Assembly (NCBI GenBank): GCA_032358255.1
Contig: JAULBX010027972.1
Span: 1 to 32,584 of the forward strand
Origin: Heterotrichella gracilis
Taxonomy: Eukaryota > Sar > Xanthophyceae > Tribonematales > Xanthonemataceae
DNA length: 32,584 nt
Reading direction: 5' to 3'
Position 1 is the stretch's first letter; each line of letters starts with the position of its first letter. Of this stretch, positions 10,801 through 17,436 are shown piece after piece. The position numbers were made by a program, and so were the translations under genes. The notes beneath the pieces are model-generated. The model did not search any database. It was not told the DNA's origin and saw only the letters and a program-made list of their open reading frames with translations.

Positions 10801-13800
10801 AAAACAATAATTAGGTTTAATTGTATACAAGAGATATACTTATTCAGCTTCAACCTGACGTAAACAAGGTATCCATATATACTTTCTTTACGATGTCACT
10901 ATCTATATATGTAAGTACATAATCTACATGTTTCCCCTTTTCCTTTCTCTTTCAGTGCATTGTTGCGTTTTGAAGTGCATGAAGTGGCTGATGGGGGAGG
11001 AGGAGAAGGCTGGGGGAAAAGGCTGCGATTATTCATGGCTACTTACATGTATTTACATTTTAGAGGCTGAAGCTCAGTAGGGAAAGTGTAGAAAAAATTG
11101 TAAACTGTATGAGTTCAAAATGAATTTTAGCAAATGAATAGGACATGTTGGCAATCAGTCATCAAATAGAAAACTTGTCCAACTTCTTTCCCAAAACGCG
11201 CCAGCTTCAACAACAGGCTGGGTAAATATTTGCTGTGTTTTGTGCTGCGTACGGGTTGCTCATATGTTGCTCACCTGCAAAATGATTATCCCAGGAATGC
11301 TCCCTAGCCCAGTAGCAGAAACAAAGCTGCCTGAAACTGCCGAATTGTTGGTAGCCACAAAATTGTTGAGATTGACAGTCCCACCTCCAACTCGAATCGC
11401 CCCACCAGATGCTGCAGCTCGGTTATTGCTAAATGTACATTGGCGCAATGTCAAATTGCCTGTCGATACTTCAATGGCACCAGCTTGGTATGAAGCAGCA
11501 GCGTTCTGCACAATCAATTTTGTAATTGCAGTGAATCAAGTACTATGAACAAAGGCTTACTGACACCGTTTCAGCGGGCAGCGTTGGCGCCTTAAACTCG
11601 TTGCCTTACCTGTTGGAAGGTGCACCCATTCACTTCTATAGAGCTGTTACTTACAAATAGTGCCCCTGCCCTGTTAGCTGCAGTATTCCTGCAATAACAA
11701 ATAATGTTTCTCATCATTTTTCTGAATGACGATTATAGAAATTACACAAACAACAACAAAATGTGACATTTCCTACAGCATTACACCCAGAGCCTACACA
11801 AAAGCATGTAACTACCTGGCAAACAGAATATTGGACCAAGGTAGAACGGAAATTGTGTTCCTCTGTACTGACATTGCCGCGCCTTCGCTTCCAGAGAGGT
11901 TCATGAAGGAGCAGTTTGTCATTGCTGTGCTGGAATTTGTAACTGCGATACATGTATTAGCACTTTTTAGGTCTTCTACAATATTTTCCTGTTTTTATGC
12001 TATTTTTCGGAAGTCGTTGCATGTAGACAGATAGTACAAACAAGCCAACATTGCACTATACTCATAATAAATTGTTATTAATTGCCAATGTGTGTGCAGG
12101 AAGGGGGGATAAAGACCTGCCGTTAGTAGAATATTGTGAGGGGGGGTAGGGAAATCATGCATATAGCTTATAGCTTTATAATGTTGCAGAGAAACGTCAT
12201 TTTCGTCCAAATAATTCCTGCCATACAATATGCTTTCTCATGAGCCAGGTGCCGACTATTTACCATACAACCACAATCGTTTCGTCCAAAACAACACATT
12301 ATGTGGTGTTGAGCACCTCATGTCAATGACATGCGCCCTTGCGGTTGTGTCATTGCATAACAACTGTTGTTGTTTGGGTGCGTACTGGTTTTGATCATAC
12401 ACTGCCTTACGGTCTATACTGGCTCATAAGGGTATATACTTAAGTCAGGACTCGAGAGGCATTTGAATCAACCATACGTATGGTATATGTCATGCTTCAA
12501 GCATATAGCTCCTAAGAGCCAATGGGGAGAAGACTAGACAGGTGTACATGCGAGGAGTCATTCGTGCCAATTGGGTTTGGGTGCTGACCACCATGTAAGT
12601 AAGTAAGTTACTTAGTACGTCATTCCAGCTTAAAAGCCAGGTTAGCATGCCTGGGTATGCCTCATCCCCATTCCAAGAGCCAAGGCTGACACTGTTTCCA
12701 GTGTGGCAGATGGTGGCCAACCAGTCATGTACATACTATTCAATTCAGGTGCAGACATAGTTGCAACGTAGACATGGTTGCAAAGTGCTGCAGTGCAATG
12801 CATCACAGCATGAGCAGATGCCCAGTATCAAGTGTACAAAAAAATATGCTACCGCGCATTCAAATGGAATGCATGCATGCAGGGACCATTGACATAGCCC
12901 ACTCCCACAGCTACACAAACCCTCGCTTCTTTTCTTGGGACATTCAAGCATGCAATGTGGTTGGCAAGTTTACCCAAGAATTCAATGCGGCCATACGTTA
13001 ATAACAAGGACACATCTGCTCATGAAAGAATGCCTGCCTGTATGTGCAACCCATCTCTTACCTAATATTTGGTTGGATGTGGTTGTAGCTGCAAAGACCA
13101 TACCATCTACCACAAAATTTAAAAAATTAATACTGCTGCTGTCTACATCAAGAATGCCACCCACAGCTCTCGTTTTGCCATTAGAAATGGTGTTGAGGAT
13201 TCGGACGTTATCCACAGACACCATAGAATTCTGTTTGATGAGCATTGCAGCACCATTGTTGAGGGTATCAGTGCCTGTCACCTGCCAGGTGTTGCATGCA
13301 TGGTCAGCTGGCAGTGCAGGCATGCGTACCAGGGTAAGCAGCAACGTAATACGTATCGCACCGAACAATTGACAAGATCAAGCTTGCGCAAGGTTGTTGT
13401 CCCGCCCAAAATGCTGATGCAGCCTCCACTAGTCTGTATGCCATTCTGTAGAGTAAAACCTGCATGGAACAATATTATTAGACACGGTCACAAATAGCAG
13501 GCTGGGCATGCGCATTTTAACGCAGAGCACTAATCGACTTGCAAATTCCTGAGCATTTGCTGAAAAGTATAACAAGAACCTATTAAACATATAACCAACA
13601 GACATCTCCGACTTGTGTGCGGTGTAACACGCACCCTTCTAAATGCATTGGTTTATAAATATTTAGTAACAACTAATGGTCAACGGCATGTTTTGCAAAG
13701 GTAATCAACATCTGATGTGGAGCAGATCGCAGTCATTTAAATGGGCAGGTAGTAGTTAAAAATACTTGCCGACACATTTTCTTGTTTGGGCAGTGTGTCA

Positions 13801-15745
13801 CCGGTGACAACTGCTAGATGCTGAAATTCCCCACCCCCTCAGCCGTATTATGACTTCATAGGGTGCATCGCACAACCACCCTATGTAAGCTTATTTGGAA
13901 TAATGGCAGGTATCACTGTCTTTCAAGATGTGATTTTGGCTGTCAATTCTTACAACAAAGTGGACACAACCACACATTGCCCTCAACATTTATTCTACAA
14001 ATACCCCAAGCCTCCCCGGCTGGGACTGGGATATAGCCACATCATCATCTCCATGCAACGAGTGGACACAACCACAGAGTGAAAAGTCTCGCCTCAATGG
14101 ACAGGTTGTATTATAAACTTTGCTTATATAAGTGTTGCTAAAAGAATGCAAGTGCAAGACCATTTCTTTTAGGCATTGTGAATTCAGGCTAGGTTGGCTA
14201 GAACAGGTGTTCGCTAAATATATTATACGATGGGAAAAAAACAGAACACGTGTTCGCTATAATACACTGCCTATTGGGCACTGTATACATGTCGATACAA
14301 CTATTCAATCCAATGCCACTTATGTTGTCAATACCATATTGGTGGCAACCTTCGAAAGTTGATAAATTTCACAAAGAACACAAACAACCACGGCAGCATC
14401 TGCGCCAGGGCTCGTTATCTCCAGAAAGGCTTGGCCCTCCAGACATCAGGCTGATTTAGTTAACTTCGTTGAAGTCATTTTAATTTCAGAATGGAATTGT
14501 ATGTAAACGACTTCTGTACTGTTGCAAGGCGAGGTTACTCAATCAGGGGTAGCGCCACCCGCAGTGACAAACGTGATTGAGGTGCCGGTAGGGCCGGTGG
14601 GTCCACAGGGACAAGCTGGAATTAGATCGGATTGGTTTTACTTGGTCCAATTTTTACATGGCCCATCCAGGGTTATTTCGAGTTTCCTTGGGGGTAAAAC
14701 ATGTCCCAAACTGATTCTCAGTTCAGACTGCTCCCTGCCCCTAAAAATGTTGATGTCCCTGTCCCACCATTACATTTTGGGATTTTATTCATCAAAAGTC
14801 CCGCACCAGCTCAGCAACAAACCCCAACCTTCACACCTCAAATCCACACATGCCAATCCCCATCCCAACCCCCATCTCTAGCTACGGCTACGGTTACTGT
14901 TGTGTGTCAGTATCGAGTGAAAAATTGCAAAAACAACCTGTTGCGATTACACTGACCTGTGACAGTAGATATATTATTGCGGTCTGCTGCAGTAAATTGG
15001 AAATGGCGATTAGTACGGTTGGCATTCACAATAGTGTACTCCAGGCCAGCAAGAGATTGAAGCTGCACACCCTTCCCACTGAAGCCGACGTTGACATTTC
15101 CAGTGCCACTGTAAGTGCCTACAGAAAGATGTGCACCCATCACATGCTGCCTATCATACACTGCTGTCGCGTGCCTCAACTGTGCAAAGATTGTCATATC
15201 AGCAATGTTGAATACATATGTAGTGATTGGTGTTATTTTGATATTTACCCTGGTAGCAACACGGGCTGGTATCAAATGTGTTCATGCACACATATGTTGA
15301 AAGTCAGGATGTTGAGAATTAGCATATACTGGGAAATGTCCCAATATCGCAATGCTACAAAAGTAAACATACGATGAAAAGCAGTTGAGTGTATGCGGCA
15401 GCTATGCTCGGTTACCACACCTGGAGCAACATAGATGGATGCATTGTATGTTGCATTGTTTATTGCTGCTTGAATAGAAGAGCATGGTACTGCAAACGTC
15501 CCACATTGCGTTGCGCTACCATATGGAGGGCGAGCAACAAATCTTTGGCTACCTGCAGAATTAGATTGTTTGTTTACTTTGCCGTGTTGAATTATAGCCA
15601 CGGCCGGTGGACAGCCGATGGGAGCGCCTTGGTTGGTCATCCCGGACAGTGACAGAATGAGGAGTTCCATGCCAAAATACAAACACAAGGATGGGAATGA
15701 CCTTAGGAGGGCACGCCCTATGTCGATTTTAGGTAAATTGGCCAT
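1809..15745 (-). CDS. Spliced gene: secreted Pmp-like parallel beta-helix protein (14 exons)
   Basis: I assembled 14 minus-strand exons: 15745-15421, 15118-14957, 14615-14559, 13459-13362, 13281-13062, 11942-11816, 11688-11610, 11505-11275, 10560-10458, 8153-7885, 7543-7373, 3417-3256, 3011-2894 and 2146-1833. They total 2436 coding bases, 812 codons. Each donor phase equals the next acceptor phase, and joined residues continue the repeat motif. After a putative signal peptide, the protein repeats a GGA(I/L)-strand-N.(T/S)F..N.A unit about 16 times. That is the rung pattern of chlamydial polymorphic membrane protein-like right-handed beta-helices, which are abundant in algal surface proteins. 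Many N-x-S/T sites fit secretion. A role at the cell surface or in adhesion is inference. The C-terminus is unresolved: reading through the last donor reaches TAA at 1809-1811, but the strong gtgagt there suggests more exons. The N-terminus is also uncertain; see gene A. Confidence 0.85.
1833..2146 (-). CDS. Beta-helix gene exon 14
   Basis: The acceptor is tgcatgcag at 2147-2148. The exon enters in phase 1, completing a Gly codon from exon 13 (G/GT) to give GFG-GAMFVGINAYEVVSCNF. Further rungs are NNSAKLGGSVMF and NNMADRGSAMF. The Cys pair ELECDDCVF breaks the simple repeat and suggests the helix is ending. The favoured donor is GAG/gtgagt at 1832; an alternative is AGCG/gtgagg at 1837. Without splicing, the frame stops 8 codons later. 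Confidence 0.85.
2526..2636. repeat. Imperfect inverted repeat (hairpin / MITE-like) in intron 13
   Basis: Left arm 2526-2558 and right arm 2603-2636 pair imperfectly around a perfect 13-base core, TGTCCATGAACAT (2539-2551) against ATGTTCATGGACA (2610-2622). The loop is about 45-58 bases. Overlapping ORFs on both strands here are consequences of the palindrome. It could be a small foldback element or a structured intronic RNA. Confidence 0.6.
2894..3011 (-). CDS. Beta-helix gene exon 13
   Basis: Acceptor gtgttccaacag, donor GGAG/gtaaat. It enters in phase 0 so that exon 12 ..NFAVR joins AGGALHADTKSISAQPF, a complete rung start. It exits in phase 1 inside a Gly codon. Confidence 0.85.
3256..3417 (-). 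CDS. Beta-helix gene exon 12
   Basis: 54 codons, phase 0 at both ends. Acceptor ctgtgaattacag, donor CGG/gtaagc. It contains GSQFVTNTAMSPGG, then SQGDGGAIAMSEQC, then a CYGKSCYY cysteine pair and YNSTLDSNFAV. Joined to exon 11 it restores NLFIT-GSQFVTNTA, a full strand-turn unit. The upstream intron is the longest in the gene, about 3.96 kb. Confidence 0.85.
3418..4529. other. Intron 11, 3' part; no feature recognised
   Basis: Part of the ~4 kb intron between exons 11 and 12. It contains an AC/GC-mixed stretch around 3730-3900 with repeated (ACA)CTTGC(A)TACAC-like words, and only chance ORFs on both strands. Confidence 0.4.
4530..4745 (-). mobile_element. LINE 3' end, second tail unit
   Basis: The minus strand reads GASVAPLIHIIFSKRGDFYK, then LVSPGWLLECDCQ, then an AATAAATCTTGTAA tail. 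The copy at the right end of the window reads LASPGWLPECDCQ and ends AATAAATCTTGTAATCTTGTAA. The family therefore ends in a short TCTTGTAA-type tandem, a usual 3' end for non-LTR elements. This unit directly follows another copy of the same C-terminal region (4746-5232). Confidence 0.65.
4666..5232 (-). mobile_element. LINE ORF2 C-terminal fragment with in-frame stop (pseudogene)
   Basis: The minus frame reads ELARFRMGAFDLKAETGSWR, EYEHRLCKYCETVGQHHFED, EHHFVY, a TAA stop, then CPLCVEDETIFCPYCPLYGD and on through GALLASLIHSCLVSEE to a stop near 4666. CxxC, the HH/H spacing and CPLY are the cysteine/histidine-rich tail found after the RT in LINE ORF2. The block EDEHHFVY.CPLC is followed by EDETIFCPYCPLY, which looks like an internal duplication. 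The RT itself is absent, so this is a 5'-truncated dead copy. Parts match 1-110 and 22100-22330. Confidence 0.75.
5233..6270. other. Intron 11, middle part; no feature recognised
   Basis: Between the LINE end and the SINE-like repeat. No exon-like segment with paired splice sites and no repeat shared elsewhere in the window. Confidence 0.4.
6271..6560 (-). repeat. SINE-like repeat family C, copy 1 (most complete)
   Basis: It shares GCATGCCTGGGTATGCC, CCAGTCCTAGAGCCA, TGACACTGTTTC and GCAGATGGTGG..AACCAGTC with 12594-12728 and 30150-30350, and in reverse with 15850-15985. Read on minus, 6490-6560 has an A-box-like TAGCCAGCCGTTGGT and, about 45 bases on, GGTTTGAATCA (6481-6491), which resembles a tRNA B box. 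A tRNA-derived SINE transcribed on minus is my inference; the strand call depends on it. Confidence 0.55.
6561..7372. other. Intron 11, 5' part; no feature recognised
   Basis: Only chance ORFs, including a 65-codon plus-strand ORF at 6999-7196 without homology that I recognise. Confidence 0.4.
7373..7543 (-). CDS. Beta-helix gene exon 11
   Basis: 57 codons, phase 0 both sides. Acceptor gatgtctgtgacag, donor ACG/gtgcgt. The frame has no starting Met, as expected for an internal exon. It reads VGGALYLGATTTTPSACAAP, then VNVINSTFLANAATIKGGAI and ATVFGNLFIT: two rungs with canonical GGA turns. Joined to exon 10 it gives SSSTP-VGGALYLG. Confidence 0.85.
7885..8153 (-). CDS. Beta-helix gene exon 10
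   Basis: Acceptor ccattctgcag, donor CCG/gtaggt. It enters in phase 1, completing a Gly codon from exon 9 (NSG-RLGAGCYCSNGF). It exits in phase 0. Rungs: ENVAQSGGAIYVDDG, NFTANSALLNGGAASV and NNTLFLQNGAS. This is one of the clearest repeat-bearing exons. Confidence 0.88.
8833..8892. repeat. 30-bp tandem repeat, two units
   Basis: AGCTTCTGCACTGCGCAGGA followed by ATCTTTCT(GC/CA) occurs at 8833-8862 and 8863-8892, nearly identical, so the duplication is recent. It contains the small palindrome CTGCGCAG. Confidence 0.9.
9595..9725 (+). repeat. Repeat family E, copy 1 (inverted relative to 13950-14100)
   Basis: The segment with CTCTGCGGTTGTGTG, GGGCTATTTCCCAGTTCCAG and TATTGTTGAGGGCAATGTATG matches the reverse complement of 13950-14100 over about 130 bases with moderate divergence. 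It lies just upstream of a family D copy, as its inverted partner does. Confidence 0.6.
9750..9995 (+). repeat. Repeat family D, copy 1
   Basis: About 245 bases sharing CAAGTGCAAGACCATTTCTT, CAGGCTAGGTTGGCTAG, ACTGCCTAT..GGCGCTGTATAC and GCAGCATCTGCGCCA with 14145-14410 in the same orientation. Both copies are intronic. Family not recognised. Confidence 0.7.
10458..10560 (-). CDS. Beta-helix gene exon 9
   Basis: Acceptor aataaaccttgcag, donor TCTG/gtacgt. It enters in phase 0 and exits in phase 1. It reads GGILQANTASMGGALHTGIG then NVTIQDVQLNRNS. With exon 8 it gives IIILQ-GGILQANTA. Confidence 0.85.
11275..11505 (-). CDS. Beta-helix gene exon 8
   Basis: 77 codons, phase 0 both sides. Acceptor ttgattgtgcag, donor CAG/gtgagc. 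Rungs: NAAASYQAGAIEVSTGNLTL, RQCTFSNNRAAASGGAIRVG and NNFVATNNSAVSGSFV. The textbook Pmp pattern (CTFSNN...GGAI) identifies the family on its own. Confidence 0.92.
11610..11688 (-). CDS. Beta-helix gene exon 7 (79 bases)
   Basis: Acceptor gttattgcag, donor CAG/gtaagg. It enters in phase 2: exon 6 ends GCCAG and the first G here completes Arg, giving NILFAR-NTAANRAGALFVS. It ends NGCTFQQ, which continues into NAAASYQAGAI of exon 8. No Met is present, so ORF scanning misses it. Confidence 0.88.
11816..11942 (-). CDS. Beta-helix gene exon 6 (127 bases)
   Basis: Acceptor catgtatcgcag, donor CCAG/gtagtt. It enters in phase 1, G/TT = Val after exon 5. It reads TNSSTAMTNCSFMNLSGSEG, AAMSVQRNTISVLPWSNILF. 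It exits in phase 2. Confidence 0.85.
11943..13061. other. Intron 5 (1.1 kb) with a family C repeat
   Basis: It contains the SINE-like repeat at 12594-12728. No other feature seen. Confidence 0.5.
12594..12728 (-). repeat. SINE-like repeat family C, copy 2
   Basis: It matches 6271-6410 from the GTAAGTAAGTTA start through GCATGCCTGGGTATGCCTCA to GCAGATGGTGGCCAACCAGT, and lacks the downstream B-box-like part. Same orientation as copy 1. Confidence 0.7.
13062..13281 (-). CDS. Beta-helix gene exon 5
   Basis: Acceptor caacacctggcag, donor TTAG/gtaaga. It enters in phase 0 and exits in phase 1. It reads VTGTDTLNNGAAMLIKQNSM, then ILNTISNGKTRAVGGILDVD and NFLNFVVDGMVF. An alternative acceptor 6 bases downstream (gtgacag) would change phase and is disfavoured. 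Confidence 0.82.
13362..13459 (-). CDS. Beta-helix gene exon 4
   Basis: Acceptor attgttccatgcag. It enters in phase 1 (G/GT = Gly) and reads FTLQNGIQTSGGCISILGG then TTTLRKLDLVNCS, the usual first full rung with its hydrophobic ladder. Two in-frame donors compete: TCG/gtgcga at 13361 (98 bases, used here) and TAC/gtatta at 13352 (107 bases, adds VRY). The following intron is only 80 or 71 bases. Confidence 0.8.
13950..14100 (-). repeat. Repeat family E, copy 2 (inverted)
   Basis: The reverse complement of 9595-9725, sharing the GTTGAGGGCAATGTG, CCCAG..CCAGCC and CTCTG(C/T)GGTTGTGT blocks. Within it, GTGGACACAACCACA occurs twice (near 13965 and 14065). Confidence 0.6.
14145..14410 (+). repeat. 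Repeat family D, copy 2
   Basis: It matches 9750-9995 in the same orientation with indels. It lies in intron 3 of the beta-helix gene. Confidence 0.7.
14559..14615 (-). CDS. Beta-helix gene exon 3 (57-base microexon, collagen-like)
   Basis: Acceptor ctaattccag, donor GCGG/gtggcg, which is a weak match to consensus. It enters and exits in phase 1. It reads CPCGPTGPTGTSITFVTA, two Gly-Pro-Thr triplets followed by a beta strand. Joined, VTA-CPCGPTG and FVTAG-FTLQNG read smoothly into exon 4. The weak donor makes this the least certain exon of the chain. Confidence 0.6.
14957..15118 (-). CDS. Beta-helix gene exon 2
   Basis: Acceptor gcacatctttctgtag, donor ACAG/gtcagt, phase 1 both sides. With exon 1 it gives IYVAPG-TYSGTGNVNVGF then SGKGVQLQSLAGLEYTIVNA. 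That is the standard N-terminal cap of this beta-helix class: APGTY, a GK ladder and a T-I-V strand. Confidence 0.88.
15421..15745 (-). CDS. Beta-helix gene exon 1: signal peptide and N-cap
   Basis: The frame is open from a TAG immediately before the ATG at 15811, so Met15811 or Met15745 could start it. I prefer 15745 (MANLPK, ATGGCC context), which puts a basic n-region before a hydrophobic run, LLRSFPSLCLYFGMELLILS, a likely signal peptide. Then comes TQCGTFAVPCSSIQAAINNA and IYVAPG, the conserved Cys pair and entry strand of Pmp-type helices. The donor is CCAG/gtgtgg (weak), phase 1. An internal acceptor (aattctgcag before SQRFVARPPYG) would also allow joining to gene A's exon 4 in phase 1, making this an internal exon. 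Confidence 0.75.
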
Positions 15746-15849
15746 GCATGACCTCTGACACCTCAAGGATTGGTCCAAGAAGACGAAAGTTTGATTCATG
15801 TTGGAGGCCATCTATAGCTCTAAATCTATGATCCTTTGTCGGGTGAAAT

Positions 15850-15985
15850 GGGTTGCAGGAAAGTGCGATACACGGCACCATTTGCCAAACTGGAAACCTC
15901 AGACAACCTTGGCCCTTGGACTGGGTGATGCATACCCAGGCTTGCTAACCTCGCTTCAAAGCTGGAATGCACGTACTTATGTATG
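15850..15985 (+). repeat. SINE-like repeat family C, copy 3 (opposite orientation)
   Basis: The reverse complement of the family C core: GATGCATACCCAGGCTTGC, TTGGCCCTTGGACTGGGTGA and AAAGCTGGAATGCA. It sits just 5' of the beta-helix gene's first exon, so it may form part of the promoter region. Confidence 0.65.
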
Positions 15986-16379
15986 AGTCAGTTACAAATG
16001 CATAATGTGGTTGGTAGAGGAATGGTAGAGTGTATGTCGACAGGTAGTGCCTTCCTTTGCTAACTCCCCTTCTTTATCCAGCAGTCCTGTTCATAAAATT
16101 CTGCATAGGTATTTATTAATAAATTTATCTATGTTGGTAAGGTAATGGACCAAATTGCTGTAAATTGGGATGCCGAAACCCAATGGGTTGTCCTCTGTGC
16201 CCTGTGCATTTCACCCCTTGCCCAATGGATAGCCTCCCAATCACGGCTTGAGGGCCGGCTGGCAAGAATACCCACCCCTTGAAAGTTGGACGTCTAAAAC
16301 GCACAAATATTTAAAGTTTGTTTTCATACCGCACACGAATCCAGTGCCAGACAAGCTTTGGCTCTAGGACTTGGGTGAG

Positions 16380-16427
16380 GCATGTCATATTTCCGCCATA
16401 TCAGCATGTCATATTTCCGTCATAAAA
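16380..16427. repeat. 24-bp tandem repeat, two units
   Basis: GCATGTCATATTTCCG(C/T)CAT plus 4 bases occurs at 16380-16403 and 16404-16427. Confidence 0.9.
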
Positions 16428-16439
16428 TTGTGCATGAGC

Positions 16440-16640
16440 AAAACCAATCAAATCTTACACACATTGGCAAGCAAAACGAATCAAAGCAACCTCCAAACAA
16501 CGGGGGGGGAAATGACACACTTTTAGATGAAGAGCAAAGTTACTTTGCTGCAGTGTTTCCGTTAAAATTTTGTAAACAGTCGGGACCCTGGTCCCAGCCC
16601 CAGCGTGGGACATAACAGCGTGCCAGTTTTAGGCATGGTT
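16440..16640 (+). repeat. Interspersed repeat family B, copy 2
   Basis: It aligns with 31240-31440: (A)ACGA(A/C)TCAAA..CAACCTCCAAACAAC, then TTTGCTGCAGTGTTT, AGTCGGGACCCTGGTCC and GTGCCAGTTTTAGG. Moderately diverged. Confidence 0.65.
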
Positions 16641-17272
16641 GCCGCAGGCTGTCTAGAAGACAATCCTTCTTGGGGCGCCCATGGATATCCGCGCGCGCCA
16701 ATTTCATCAAATCAGTTTTGACCATCCAGTCCCAGTCCCAGTCCTCAACTGGGCCAGAGGGTACATCATACGTGCATGTCCGATATGTCTGCCAACTTTG
16801 TTCAAAAAGATGTGAAACTCCTTTCAACTCACACACTAAAAAGAGGACATCTATACCACATGAATCTGGATAACTAGCTGTTTATCCACAGTATTGCTTG
16901 CGAATTTTCAACCTACTAGCAGAGACCACCACAAAAGGTAAGTGCTGGATTACTCCACTCCGGTGATGACCGAGTGCTCAAAACAAATATTACCAGCAAG
17001 AAACCCGATGCAAGGCCAGTGCAAGGCCAATTTATACAGTCTGTGGACATTAATGTTGCGCAATTTTGTATGTGCAGGAAGCATAGTGCCAGAGAGCGCT
17101 GCCAGATAATGCGAGGTGGAGAGCAACAATTAAAGCTATTTACACTTGCAGCGGTACTTCAAGTACACAGATGGAATAGGATGGTATGCCCTCAACAGTG
17201 TTTGCCAGTTACTATTCTTTTATTTCGTTATTTTATTAAAGACTACAAAAAAAACAAATCCTTCATTTATCA

Positions 17273-17436
17273 TTATAATCTAGATATGCCAGCTGGATAG
17301 CCAAATGGACCAATTTCACCTCCCGCAGTGGGTTGATAGAGCCAAACCATAAAATTTATAAGTTTGAAAGAGTCAGTGAGAGCAACCAAAGCATCAATTG
17401 AAGTGTAGGCTACATCCTCTTTTGTAGCCTTAGAAC
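17273..17436 (-). CDS. Gene A exon 4 (terminal, or internal)
   Basis: The acceptor is tttattcttaggcag; it enters in phase 1 (G/GT = Gly, PTG-SKATKEDVAYTS). It reads IDALVALTDSFKLINFMVWL, YQPTAGGEIGPFGYPAGISR, then TAA. A gtgaaa donor after TAGG offers an alternative end. Confidence 0.55.

Larger units (their letters stand above)
15986..17272. other. Spacer or intron between gene A and the beta-helix gene
   Basis: It holds a reversed family C fragment (16335-16385), a 24-bp tandem repeat (16380-16427) and a family B copy (16440-16640). No exon with supported borders was found. Confidence 0.5.

Noticed and set aside
14522..14881. Plus ORF with EVPVGPVGPQGQAG that looks collagen-like.
   Set aside because: It is the complement of beta-helix exon 3, whose minus frame joins exons 2 and 4 in phase; the plus ORF has no such support.
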